Source: Lentisphaeria bacterium (GTDB lineage: Bacteria; Verrucomicrobiota; Lentisphaeria; Victivallales; UBA1829). Taken from it: DNA of 64,000 bases. The notes beneath the pieces are model-generated. The model saw only the letters and a program-made list of their open reading frames with translations, had not been told where the DNA came from and did no database searches. Positions 1 through 7,315 of the stretch are shown here, piece after piece. The stretch's first letter is position 1. Every line of letters starts with the position of its first letter. The position numbers and the translations under genes are program-made. The DNA lies in NCBI GenBank assembly GCA_003526375.1, contig DPDG01000096.1, positions 1-64,000 on the forward strand. Reading direction: 5' to 3'.

Positions 1-75
1 GCAGGGACGATATGGTGAAACGGCATCACAGGCAAGTCCTCCCGCAATCAGCGTCGCAAGCAGAAGCCGCTTCAT
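1..75 (-). CDS. Partial secreted protein, N-terminus only
   Basis: Only the first 25 codons are in the window; the rest lies beyond position 1. The start at 75 overlaps the stop of the upstream gene by four bases (ATGA), which indicates translational coupling. The N-terminus MKRLLLATLIAGGLACDAV is a basic n-region followed by a hydrophobic core and reads as a Sec signal peptide; a cysteine at position 16 could be a lipidation site but the preceding G-L-A is not a good lipobox. Function is unknown. Confidence 0.5.
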   Translation of the reverse strand, partial: MKRLLLATLIAGGLACDAVSPYRPC

Positions 76-854
76 GGCAGGACGCTCCTGCGGCACGCTT
101 CGTGGGACTCAAGGATGTCCTGATGCAGAGCCGCAGTGAGTTCCCATTGGAGCTGTGTGCAGTTCTGCTTCAGGTCGATCAGACACCATGCCGTCCCGCC
201 TGCTGCCAGCACAACGCCGACGGCATCCCCGAATGGGAAAGGACCATCCGCCAGAGCCGCTGCCGTGCCGATGCCGCAGGAAGCCACAAGCCGTGCTGAA
301 AGCGAAGCCGTGACACCGGCAAGGGAGCGCAGAGTCGTCTTCAGGAAGACCAGTTCCAGCCCAAGACCGCCCGCCGCACAGAGCGAGGCATACGCATGTC
401 CTTTGGCAATGTCCCTGATGTTGCGTTGAAGAAGCCCCGGCAGAGACGTTGCTCCGTAGAGTCCGGCGATCCTGCGGCAGGGCGAGGTGACGGGGCGCAG
501 CTTCTCCGCAAGAAACTCCTGCGCGGTCTGTGTGCCGAGCACTTTGTCCTGTGCGAGCAGACGACAGAACCGGCTCATGCTGCGGAACGTCGCCAGATCG
601 GAAGCGACGGCGGGAACCGCATCCTGTGCCTGTTTCAGATACGGCTTTGCCTTGCGTTCCAGCTCGGACAGGCGGCTTGTCCTCTTTCCGGTTCTGACTG
701 CGGCAGTGCGAGTCTGCTGACGGAACTGATACGCTCCCGCCACTCCCAGCGCAAGCGCCAGTGTCAGCCCCGACAGCCATGCCGTCCTGCGGAGACTTCC
801 CGGCATGAGTCTTTTCCGGCGGACTTCGCCGGATACCTTGTGTTGTGTGTTCAT
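72..854 (-). CDS. Hypothetical membrane protein of the element
   Basis: This 260-residue protein starts at the ATG at 854, chosen because GGAAACAG lies just upstream. After a basic N-terminus there is one transmembrane helix (about residues 22-38, WLSGLTLALALGVAGAY), then a basic helical stretch, then a long glycine/alanine-rich hydrophobic region (about residues 155-235) with several possible membrane passes, and a charged tail. I do not recognise a family. It is GC-rich compared with the genes to its right. Its stop overlaps the start of the next leftward gene, so both probably belong to an operon that continues out of the window. Confidence 0.6.
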   Translation of the reverse strand: MNTQHKVSGEVRRKRLMPGSLRRTAWLSGLTLALALGVAGAYQFRQQTRTAAVRTGKRTSRLSELERKAKPYLKQAQDAVPAVASDLATFRSMSRFCRLLAQDKVLGTQTAQEFLAEKLRPVTSPCRRIAGLYGATSLPGLLQRNIRDIAKGHAYASLCAAGGLGLELVFLKTTLRSLAGVTASLSARLVASCGIGTAAALADGPFPFGDAVGVVLAAGGTAWCLIDLKQNCTQLQWELTAALHQDILESHEACRRSVLP

Positions 855-1016
855 TCTGTTTCCTTTCGTGTTTCCGGCGGACGTAAATATCTGCCATCTT
901 ATTATGCCGAAAAAAGGTCTGTTTTTTAGCTGAAATGCCTGAAAAGGAGTCAAAATGGGCATAAGCGACGCCTTTTTATAACATGCTTGATGGAGAAGCA
1001 TAACTGATTACTCAAG

Positions 1017-1137
1017 AGTGGGGACTATGGGGACATGGCACTATTGTCCTATAAGAAACCTATTTATATGCACCCTATCTATATAAAAAATTAGGTTTCC
1101 TATACTCCAATAATGGGAACTCCCATAGTCCCCACTT
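1017..1137. repeat. 120-bp imperfect palindrome, copy 1
   Basis: The ends are perfect inverted repeats of 15 bp (AGTGGGGACTATGGG at the left, its complement at the right). Inner arms share TATTG and GAAACCTA, and the centre forms a further stem TTTATAT/ATATAAA around an 11-nt loop. A second copy in the same orientation lies at 14098-14217. The central stem has the compensatory change T-A to C-G in copy 2, so pairing appears conserved. No clear target-site duplication flanks it. Possible roles are a MITE-like insertion, a replication or recombination site, or an RNA structure. Confidence 0.85.
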
Positions 1138-1147
1138 CCGGATTACA

Positions 1148-1855
1148 GGAGCAGCGGACATGCTTGTACGGTAGAGTTTGGCGGTTCTTCATAGGTGAGG
1201 AAGCAACGGTGTCACTGATGCTCCGTGCCGAAACGAGCTGCCGATACAGCATAACGCTGTATCAATGGGTTACGGAGACCAGCCGGTGGGGCTTATGGGG
1301 CATTCACGCCTGTGCCTTGTCAACGGAACCACCTGCCGCATACCCTTCGGTTGGACATCTGCTCCGCAGTATTTTTTTGGAGGAAATTCATCTTCCAAAT
1401 TTGCATTATCAGGATTACCGAATTATATTCATTAATAAACTGCGAACTCTCATGTCCCATTTTCGCAGTTGAGCTCATTTATACCGTTATATTTCAGCAA
1501 ACACGTTGCAAACCCGCCAAGTTGAATTCAGTTGTTTGTCTCGAAATTAGTTGGAATGTGCCGGTAGGATTGTGTTTACACATCTTACCGGGCGCTTTCT
1601 TGTATTTTCGAGACGGTTCTTGGCGGGACCTGCAACGTGGTGCTTGGAAGCGTTCGGTTCTGTTAACGAATGTTTTTCAAGCACGCTGGATTTCGCAATG
1701 AAGAGTTGGGGAATCGGCAGGCAACTAAAAGTTTTGAGGTTTCGTCAATGAATGCGGCAGTAGCGACAATGAATTTCAGCCCCCTGTTCCAGGGAGCTTG
1801 TGATGTGCCCGCATTGACAGAAGCAAGCCTTTATTTATAAATAAAGGCTTGCTTC
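1148..1855 (+). ncRNA. Candidate large structured RNA (class unknown)
   Basis: No convincing protein is encoded here, but strong complementary arms are packed together: GGAGCAG 1148-1154 with 1359-1365; CTCCGT 1221-1226 with 1272-1277 enclosing the perfect hairpin GATACAGC 1243-1250/1256-1263; AACTGCGAA 1438-1446 with 1462-1470; a long rod from CACGTTGCA 1502-1510/1631-1639 inward through 1513-1521/1619-1627, 1538-1547/1604-1614 and 1561-1570/1582-1591; GTGCTTG 1640-1646 with 1678-1684; GTCAATG 1744-1750 with 1812-1818; and a 36-bp perfect palindrome at 1820-1855. A U-rich terminator follows at 1956-1996. The layout recalls large ornate RNAs of phages and gut bacteria (GOLLD, ROOL type), but I cannot assign a class. 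Strand is inferred from the terminator. Confidence 0.5.
1820..1855. repeat. 36-bp perfect palindrome
   Basis: An 18-bp arm starting GAAGCAAGCCTTTATTTA is followed directly by its exact complement. It sits at the 3' side of the structured region. There is no T-run after it, so it is not a typical intrinsic terminator; cruciform, protein-binding site or RNA 3'-end hairpin are all possible. Confidence 0.8.
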
Positions 1856-1955
1856 AATCCGACCGAAGTTTTTCCGGTCATTCTTCTTTCCATACCCCGT
1901 TTTCTTTCAACAGGGAATCTCTGTGTCTTGAGATGTCCCCGTATCATATTTTCTT

Positions 1956-1996
1956 ATCCGCGAAGTCCGGCATGGCTGGATTGTCGCGGATTTTTT
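1956..1996 (+). terminator. Rho-independent terminator upstream of the 2041 gene
   Basis: ATCCGCGA (1956-1963) pairs with TCGCGGAT (1984-1991) and is followed by six Ts. It would stop a plus-strand transcript coming from the structured region at 1148-1855, which supports that region being transcribed to the right. Confidence 0.8.
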
Positions 1997-2040
1997 ATAT
2001 TTATACCAGCTAAAAATAACACAACAAGGAGAACGAGAAT

Positions 2041-3571
2041 ATGGAACAAAACATGCAGAATATCCCGGACAAACAAGATAGAAAGCAAGCTATAGGCAAG
2101 GTTTGGAATATAGCAATTGGAGTCCTGTGCGCAGTCATACTATGGCAGCTATTCAGCTTGCGTGCAGAATGGCAAGCAATACATAAGACACCTGATACAA
2201 TATCACAAACAGAAATAAAAACTCTGAATCTGTCTGTCACAACGATGACACAGATTGTAGTTGATATACAAAAGCGTTTGGAAAGACTGGAGCAGGAGAT
2301 CCGTGCTGTCAGCATGAATAAATTAAAGGCTGATGAGGTTGCTGTTGCCCAAGCGATGAAAAAAGCTCAAGAAGCCTTGGCTCGTAATGATACCGCATTG
2401 GCAAAACTTTATTTGCTTAATGCTATCAATCACGCTCCTCATAATACCGCTTGCCTTTTTGAATATTACAAACTTTGCAAACAGAAATCCGACTCTATGT
2501 CAGAGCAGGAATGGGGACAGTTCCGTAATATCCTTGAACTGGCAATCTATCAAATCCCGCCGGAAGAAATAGAAAAGATTCAAGCGCTTTATGACGATGT
2601 TGTTAAATTTATGGACTCTCGCAGTATTGCGGCTGCAAAAAGAGCAGAGGTTGATCAGAAAGAAAAGATTAAATATTCTTTACAGGAATTGCAAACAGGC
2701 AAATATGCTTGGAATAAGCTTATTGACAAGAACTCTTCCATTGACTTGAATCTTATACAAGAACGGCTGGCTCTTTGCAATGAATTGCGGAATGTTGTTG
2801 AAGATGACAGTCTCATCAATGAAGAGTTGAACCGTACCGTGGCAGTGTTTTCCGGTCTTTCTCAGATCAAGGTTGTGGAAGCTACCCTGAAGAATGCAAA
2901 AGACTCATTGAGTGTTTCTCCTCCCAATCTCAACAGTGCAAATGCACAGCTTCAGACTGCACGTAATGGACTTTCTCAAATTTGGAACATAGATTATTCT
3001 CTGGTTCCGGCTGAAATAAAAAAGCGTGCAACTGACTTAGTTGACCATATTGCTTCTCTGGAGAAGAACTATAATAAGCTGAAGTCAGAGCCTGCATGCA
3101 AACGCATTGATAATACTATCGCGGAAATAGAGAACATCAGTAGAAAAGGCGGAGAGTTTACTCCTCGCATTAAGGCTATAACAGAAAAACTGCAAGAGAT
3201 CGGCACAGGAATGCGTGAGATTACAGATGCTGATACATTCAAGAATTATGAGAAAAAGATCACAAGAGCAGGCAATATCCTGCAAGACCTTCAGCGTGAT
3301 CGTTATAAAAAATATCAGAGGTGGGCTATTAAGCAATGCTGTGACGGCTTCACAACATACAGTAAATGGAAGGTTGTTACTGCAAAAGGGGCAAAATGGA
3401 TTATTGATGGTTATCTTATAAAAATAGATCCCTCTCTTCTCTCCCCCCCCTGTTGCAGAACTTTATAATAATGTCCTCCAAAAGCAATTTGCGGAACTAG
3501 GAACGAGAGATTTAGTTGATTACCAAACAGGCATTGCCACACACAAAAAAATGAGTTTGGAGGATTTCTAA
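2041..3571 (+). CDS. Membrane-anchored coiled-coil protein, frameshifted at a C8 tract
   Basis: The start has the ribosome site AAGGAG. A short cytoplasmic leader is followed by one transmembrane helix (residues about 22-40, VWNIAIGVLCAVILWQLFSL), then a long, charged, helical region with coiled-coil character (for example LERLEQEIRAV). As read, the frame ends at 3468 after a run of eight Cs (3443-3450). One fewer C keeps the frame open for 40 more codons (PVAELYNNVLQKQF onward, ending SLEDF) to a TAA at 3569-3571 that overlaps the ATG of the next gene. The tail is therefore almost certainly coding. The cause may be sequencing error, phase variation or slippage. I recognise no family. The coupling suggests it works with the nuclease-like protein that follows. 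Confidence 0.65.
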
Positions 3572-5268
3572 TGTCGAAGTTCAAGCTAATGGCATGTATT
3601 ATAGGCTGCTTTCCCCTGATAATAACCGCAGACAATATCATCACACAGGTCAGTTTTTCTCCTTACGCTGTTGCTCCGGCAACTTCTACAACGGCTTTGC
3701 TGCTACGTCAGGCGGATACGGCGTTGGCTCGTTCCGTAATTAATGCGACAGGGCTTAAAGGAAGTATCGGAGAAAATGCAGCCGGACGCTATTTCTTGCG
3801 TCAGACTTTACAGCAAACCGGAAACTGGCATTCTATATCACCACGTTCTGGACCACAGGGGTTGGATCACGTTTTTATCAAGACCAATTCACAGGGGGCG
3901 CCGACAGACCTGCTTATCGGAGAATCTAAATACAATACATCACGGCTTGGAATGACTAAAGATGGCTTGCAGTTGGGAACAAACTGGTCTGCAAAAAGAA
4001 TCAGTGCACTTGGTACACGCTATCTTACAGTGGCAAAAAGCGATATAGGCATAGCCCGTTTGCCCCTGGCTCCCAAACACCAGTTATCTGTGATTTTACA
4101 AAATGGCAAAGAAGTCTTTTTCTGGCGGGAGAATTCACAAGCATCATGGAAATTTACAGGCAGTCGTTCCGAATTGGCTCAGGCACAAAAATTGGCAGAG
4201 CAATATGGCAACTTTCTTGTTAAAGCGGGCAATGGAGTTTTATCCTATCGGTCACGTTTATTTCAGATTTATCCTCAAGGAAGTGACTTGAGAATAATCA
4301 TTCGTGACGCCAGCAATCTTGTTAATAGAAATCCCGATCAATTGAAAGTCACAGGTGATATTACTCTGAAAGGCATTCTGGATAAACAGCTGACTCCGGA
4401 AGTAACAAAAGATCTGGCTAAACAGCTGCAAGGGAAACTGAAACTCAGTGATACGGATGCCATGCGCCTTGCAAAGAAAACCGCAAAAGAAATTAATGCG
4501 GGAAAACTGCTGGCAGGTAAATCCAGTTATTTTGGTAATTTAGCAGGCTGGAGTATCGGTGCCGCGCTGGCATCTGGAGGGATCAATATTGTAAGCCAGT
4601 TATTGACAAAAGGTGAAGTTGACTGGGAAAATGCAGCATTGTCCACAACAATGACTGGAGCCACAGTCTTTACCGTTGGTAGTCTACAGTATGCTATCAT
4701 GACTAATGCAACTTCCGTTCCGATCAAAGCATTAACCTCAACGTTAGGGATATCAACCTCCCAGCTTGCACAATTTGCCGGACCTGTCGGAGTATTGCTT
4801 TGTACCGGCATTTGGGGATATGGAAGTTATTTCTTCGGTTACGGAACACTTCAGGATGCCAATCGTAACATGATTATCGGCAGTCTCTCCTCAGTGGCAG
4901 GAGTTGCTTTTTCTGCCGGGGTAATGACATTAGTTAGCACCTATGGTGTTGCCAGCACTGGAACGGCGATTGTTACTCTTAGTGGTGCAGCTGCCACAAA
5001 GGCCAGTTTGGCTTTTCTTGGTGGCGGTGCTGTTGCTGCTGGAGGGGGCGGCGTAGCATTAGGCTCCCTTATACTTACAGGTGGAGCTACACTTGTTGTA
5101 ATAGGAACAAGTATAGCGGCATGGTATATTTACAGATGCTGGGATGAAAAACAAGAGAATAAACGTATTGCGGGACTTCTTGACAATTACAGCAAAGATG
5201 CAACTCTGGATAGAATTCTTGAAGCCAGTGGCTGGCGGAAATCGGCTGGTGTAAGTGAGCAGGAATAG
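3571..5268 (+). CDS. Secreted PD-(D/E)XK nuclease-like protein with glycine-rich membrane domain
   Basis: The 565-residue protein has a signal peptide (residues 1-20, cleavage near ITA-DN). Residues 60-150 look like a restriction-endonuclease-fold core: E68 in SIGENAAG, D99 in GPQGLDHVF, E118-x-K120 in LLIGESKYN, then a helix with W139 (GTNWSAKR). This is the D...ExK signature; catalytic activity is inferred. From about residue 325 to 530 the protein is rich in Gly, Ala, Ser and Thr with several hydrophobic stretches, like glycine-zipper or pore-forming regions, before a charged tail (YRCWDEKQENK). The ATG overlaps the stop of the upstream gene and has an ideal GGAGG site inside it. It ends in TAG; if TAG is read, 14 more residues follow to a TGA at 5308-5310. 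A toxin or defence effector is plausible but unproven. Confidence 0.7.
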   Translation: MSKFKLMACIIGCFPLIITADNIITQVSFSPYAVAPATSTTALLLRQADTALARSVINATGLKGSIGENAAGRYFLRQTLQQTGNWHSISPRSGPQGLDHVFIKTNSQGAPTDLLIGESKYNTSRLGMTKDGLQLGTNWSAKRISALGTRYLTVAKSDIGIARLPLAPKHQLSVILQNGKEVFFWRENSQASWKFTGSRSELAQAQKLAEQYGNFLVKAGNGVLSYRSRLFQIYPQGSDLRIIIRDASNLVNRNPDQLKVTGDITLKGILDKQLTPEVTKDLAKQLQGKLKLSDTDAMRLAKKTAKEINAGKLLAGKSSYFGNLAGWSIGAALASGGINIVSQLLTKGEVDWENAALSTTMTGATVFTVGSLQYAIMTNATSVPIKALTSTLGISTSQLAQFAGPVGVLLCTGIWGYGSYFFGYGTLQDANRNMIIGSLSSVAGVAFSAGVMTLVSTYGVASTGTAIVTLSGAAATKASLAFLGGGAVAAGGGGVALGSLILTGGATLVVIGTSIAAWYIYRCWDEKQENKRIAGLLDNYSKDATLDRILEASGWRKSAGVSEQE

Positions 5269-5473
5269 TTAATATCTTATATCAAGCCGGAGAATATTCA
5301 AAGGTATTGATTTTATCAAGAAGAATCTTTGATATTTGTCCCTAATGTAGCTCATTAAATATACAGCATATACGTCGAATTTCGGGTTATCTTGAGGATT
5401 TTACTTATTTTGCATTTGGAGAGAAGCGTGAAGTAATGCTACGTAAAATGAATAAATGGAGATAACGTTACCT
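5269..5473 (+). other. Short gap with coding-like remnant
   Basis: No intact gene is seen. One frame from 5346 to 5465 is open and reads like protein near its end (RRISGYLEDFTYFAFGEK), but it has no usable start codon and is preceded by stops. It may be the tail of a lost gene. GGAG at 5457-5460 serves as the ribosome site for the next gene. Confidence 0.3.
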
Positions 5474-6448
5474 ATGAAGTCAATATTATATGATATTTTC
5501 GCCATAGGCAAAATTCGTGTATCAATAATTATTGGAGTTATTGTAGCTGTTTTGCTCATTTGGCTACTGGGATATCTTTGGGGTATTGCGTTTTTTGCAA
5601 TACTCGCATTTGTGCTATTACGTATCTGTTCCCGTGATTTTGCCAGCAAAGATGTTAATCTTTTTATTGTAAGCATATATTTACATATTTCAATGGTCGC
5701 AAATATATTTATGGTAGTATTGATACTGCTTTCTAAAATATATCCTCTGTTTTTGATTGAAATCATTTTTGGCTTCTGCTGGTATTTGGGATTTCAAAAA
5801 TATAAAGAAGAGTATTTAAAGGAAAAGGAAAAGGAAAAGGAAAAGGAAGAAAAGCGTTTTTCAGAAAGAATGGCTATTAACTATGAAAGAAGAAAAAGAG
5901 TTGAAGAAGAAGATAGAAAAAGATTAAATGATCTAATATATAGGTTTCAACAGCTTACAAAAGGATATTTACTTATAGACAATAATATTTGGATGAATAA
6001 AGATTATGATGTGTTATTTGAAAAATTAATTACTTACAGCAAAATAAACAATACGCAGATATTATTTTTGGGTATTCAGCATAATGAGCTTACAAAACTC
6101 AAATATTCAAAAGAAAAAAAATTAGCTTTGCTAGCTAGGTTAGCATTCTGTAGAATAGAAAAATTTCAAGAATATGGAATTTTGAAATCAATCGGAATGG
6201 AATTGGTAGCTTCATCAAATTCTTATGCTGATCCATATTTTATTCAATTTTTCATTGAAGCAGCAAAATGGTCTGAAGCAGGAAAATTATCTTGTGAACC
6301 GATCTTTATCACAGATGATAGGGAATTGCGTATCCGTTTGAAAGCTTGTCTTGCTGAAAGAGGAAGGAAAGAACCATTAATCTATACTGGTAAAGAATTA
6401 ACAGAAGTAGCTGTAGCGATTAACTCGTGGTCACCTACTACAAGTTAA
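5474..6448 (+). CDS. Membrane protein with C-terminal PIN-like nuclease domain
   Basis: The ATG at 5474 is preferred over one at 5456 because GGAG lies upstream, though the spacing is long. Residues 10-105 hold about four transmembrane segments. A strongly charged linker follows, partly encoded by a GGAAAA simple repeat near 5820-5850 (KEKEKEKE), and is likely a coiled coil. The C-terminal 160 residues look PIN-like: a first-strand aspartate in GYLLIDNNIW and a late acidic motif in FITDDRELRIRL. The gene is very AT-rich, unlike its neighbours, which suggests separate acquisition. PIN domains usually cut RNA; activity here is inferred. It may act with the two upstream genes. Confidence 0.6.
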   Translation: MKSILYDIFAIGKIRVSIIIGVIVAVLLIWLLGYLWGIAFFAILAFVLLRICSRDFASKDVNLFIVSIYLHISMVANIFMVVLILLSKIYPLFLIEIIFGFCWYLGFQKYKEEYLKEKEKEKEKEEKRFSERMAINYERRKRVEEEDRKRLNDLIYRFQQLTKGYLLIDNNIWMNKDYDVLFEKLITYSKINNTQILFLGIQHNELTKLKYSKEKKLALLARLAFCRIEKFQEYGILKSIGMELVASSNSYADPYFIQFFIEAAKWSEAGKLSCEPIFITDDRELRIRLKACLAERGRKEPLIYTGKELTEVAVAINSWSPTTS

Positions 6449-6487
6449 TCTAAGGATTATATATCATAACATGGAGAAACGTAATAT

Positions 6488-7264
6488 ATGAAACAAGTAC
6501 TATTTGCACTATTGGCGGCAACGATCAGCTTGTCCGCAGCGGAGAACTATCAGACAGGCGACTTCGAATCCTGCCGTCGGGCGGCGGAACGGGGAAATGC
6601 GGGCGCACAGAATATTCTCGGGTTGATGTATGTCAACGGCAGGAAACCGATTGCCGGTGATGTGGTCGCCCGGAAAGCGGCTCTTGAGCTGATCCTGCCT
6701 GGCAGGAGGACAGACCAAGCCCGGCTGGACCGCGATTTCAAGGCGGCGTTCCAGTGGTTCAGCAAGGCAGCGGAGCAGGGACATGCTGATGCGCAATACA
6801 ATCTTGGCTACTGTCACTACAAGGCTATCGGGACCATCAAGAACCCCGGTGAAGCGTTCCAGTGGTTCAGCAAGGCAGCGGAGCAGGGACATGTGGAAGC
6901 GCAGAAAATCCTGGGCGTCATGTATTCCACAGGTCTTTACATTCCGCGCGACGATCAGAAGGCGATTGCATGGTATGAAAAAGCCGCCGAACAAGGAGAT
7001 GCGTTTGCGCAAACCAGTCTTGGAATGATTCATGAATCCGGCTGGGGGGTGCCGAAGAATGACGCCGTTGCTCTGCAATGGTATCGGAAAGCCGCAGAAC
7101 AGGATGACCCGTATGCGCAATACAAGACGGGAATTCTGTATATGACAGGTCGCGGCGACCGGAAGAACCAGAACGAGGGTTTTAAATGGCTGCGCAAGTC
7201 GGCGGCATGGGGATATGAGCCCGCCCGGCGTGCAGTTGCAAGTCTGGCTCAGAGTTCGTTGTGA
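6488..7264 (+). CDS. Secreted Sel1-repeat protein (258 aa)
   Basis: A clear signal peptide (MKQVLFALLAATISLSAAEN) is followed by about five Sel1-like repeats, recognised by the recurring WFSKAAEQGHADAQYNLGY-type motif. Sel1 repeats are TPR-like alpha-helical units that bind other proteins. An insertion lies between the first and second repeats (about residues 50-80). It is more GC-rich than the adjacent PIN-like gene and less repetitive at the DNA level than the two Sel1 genes after it, so it probably has a different recent history. Location is periplasm or cell surface; the partner is unknown. Confidence 0.8.
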   Translation: MKQVLFALLAATISLSAAENYQTGDFESCRRAAERGNAGAQNILGLMYVNGRKPIAGDVVARKAALELILPGRRTDQARLDRDFKAAFQWFSKAAEQGHADAQYNLGYCHYKAIGTIKNPGEAFQWFSKAAEQGHVEAQKILGVMYSTGLYIPRDDQKAIAWYEKAAEQGDAFAQTSLGMIHESGWGVPKNDAVALQWYRKAAEQDDPYAQYKTGILYMTGRGDRKNQNEGFKWLRKSAAWGYEPARRAVASLAQSSL

Positions 7265-7315
7265 TCATGTACACCAGTTACGATAAAACGCAAGAATGAC
7301 AAAGGAGAGGAACAG

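Noticed and set aside
1017..1137. Integron attC site
   Set aside because: No GTTRRRY core or matching R sites and no integron integrase; cargo is not in cassette form.
1160..1200. Group II intron domain V (TGTACGG resembles its 3' strand)
   Set aside because: No matching 5' strand with AGC and a GNAA loop, and no intron-encoded protein.
1113..1751. Short plus-strand frames in the structured region
   Set aside because: Composition is not protein-like, ribosome sites are absent, and the inverted repeats cross these frames.
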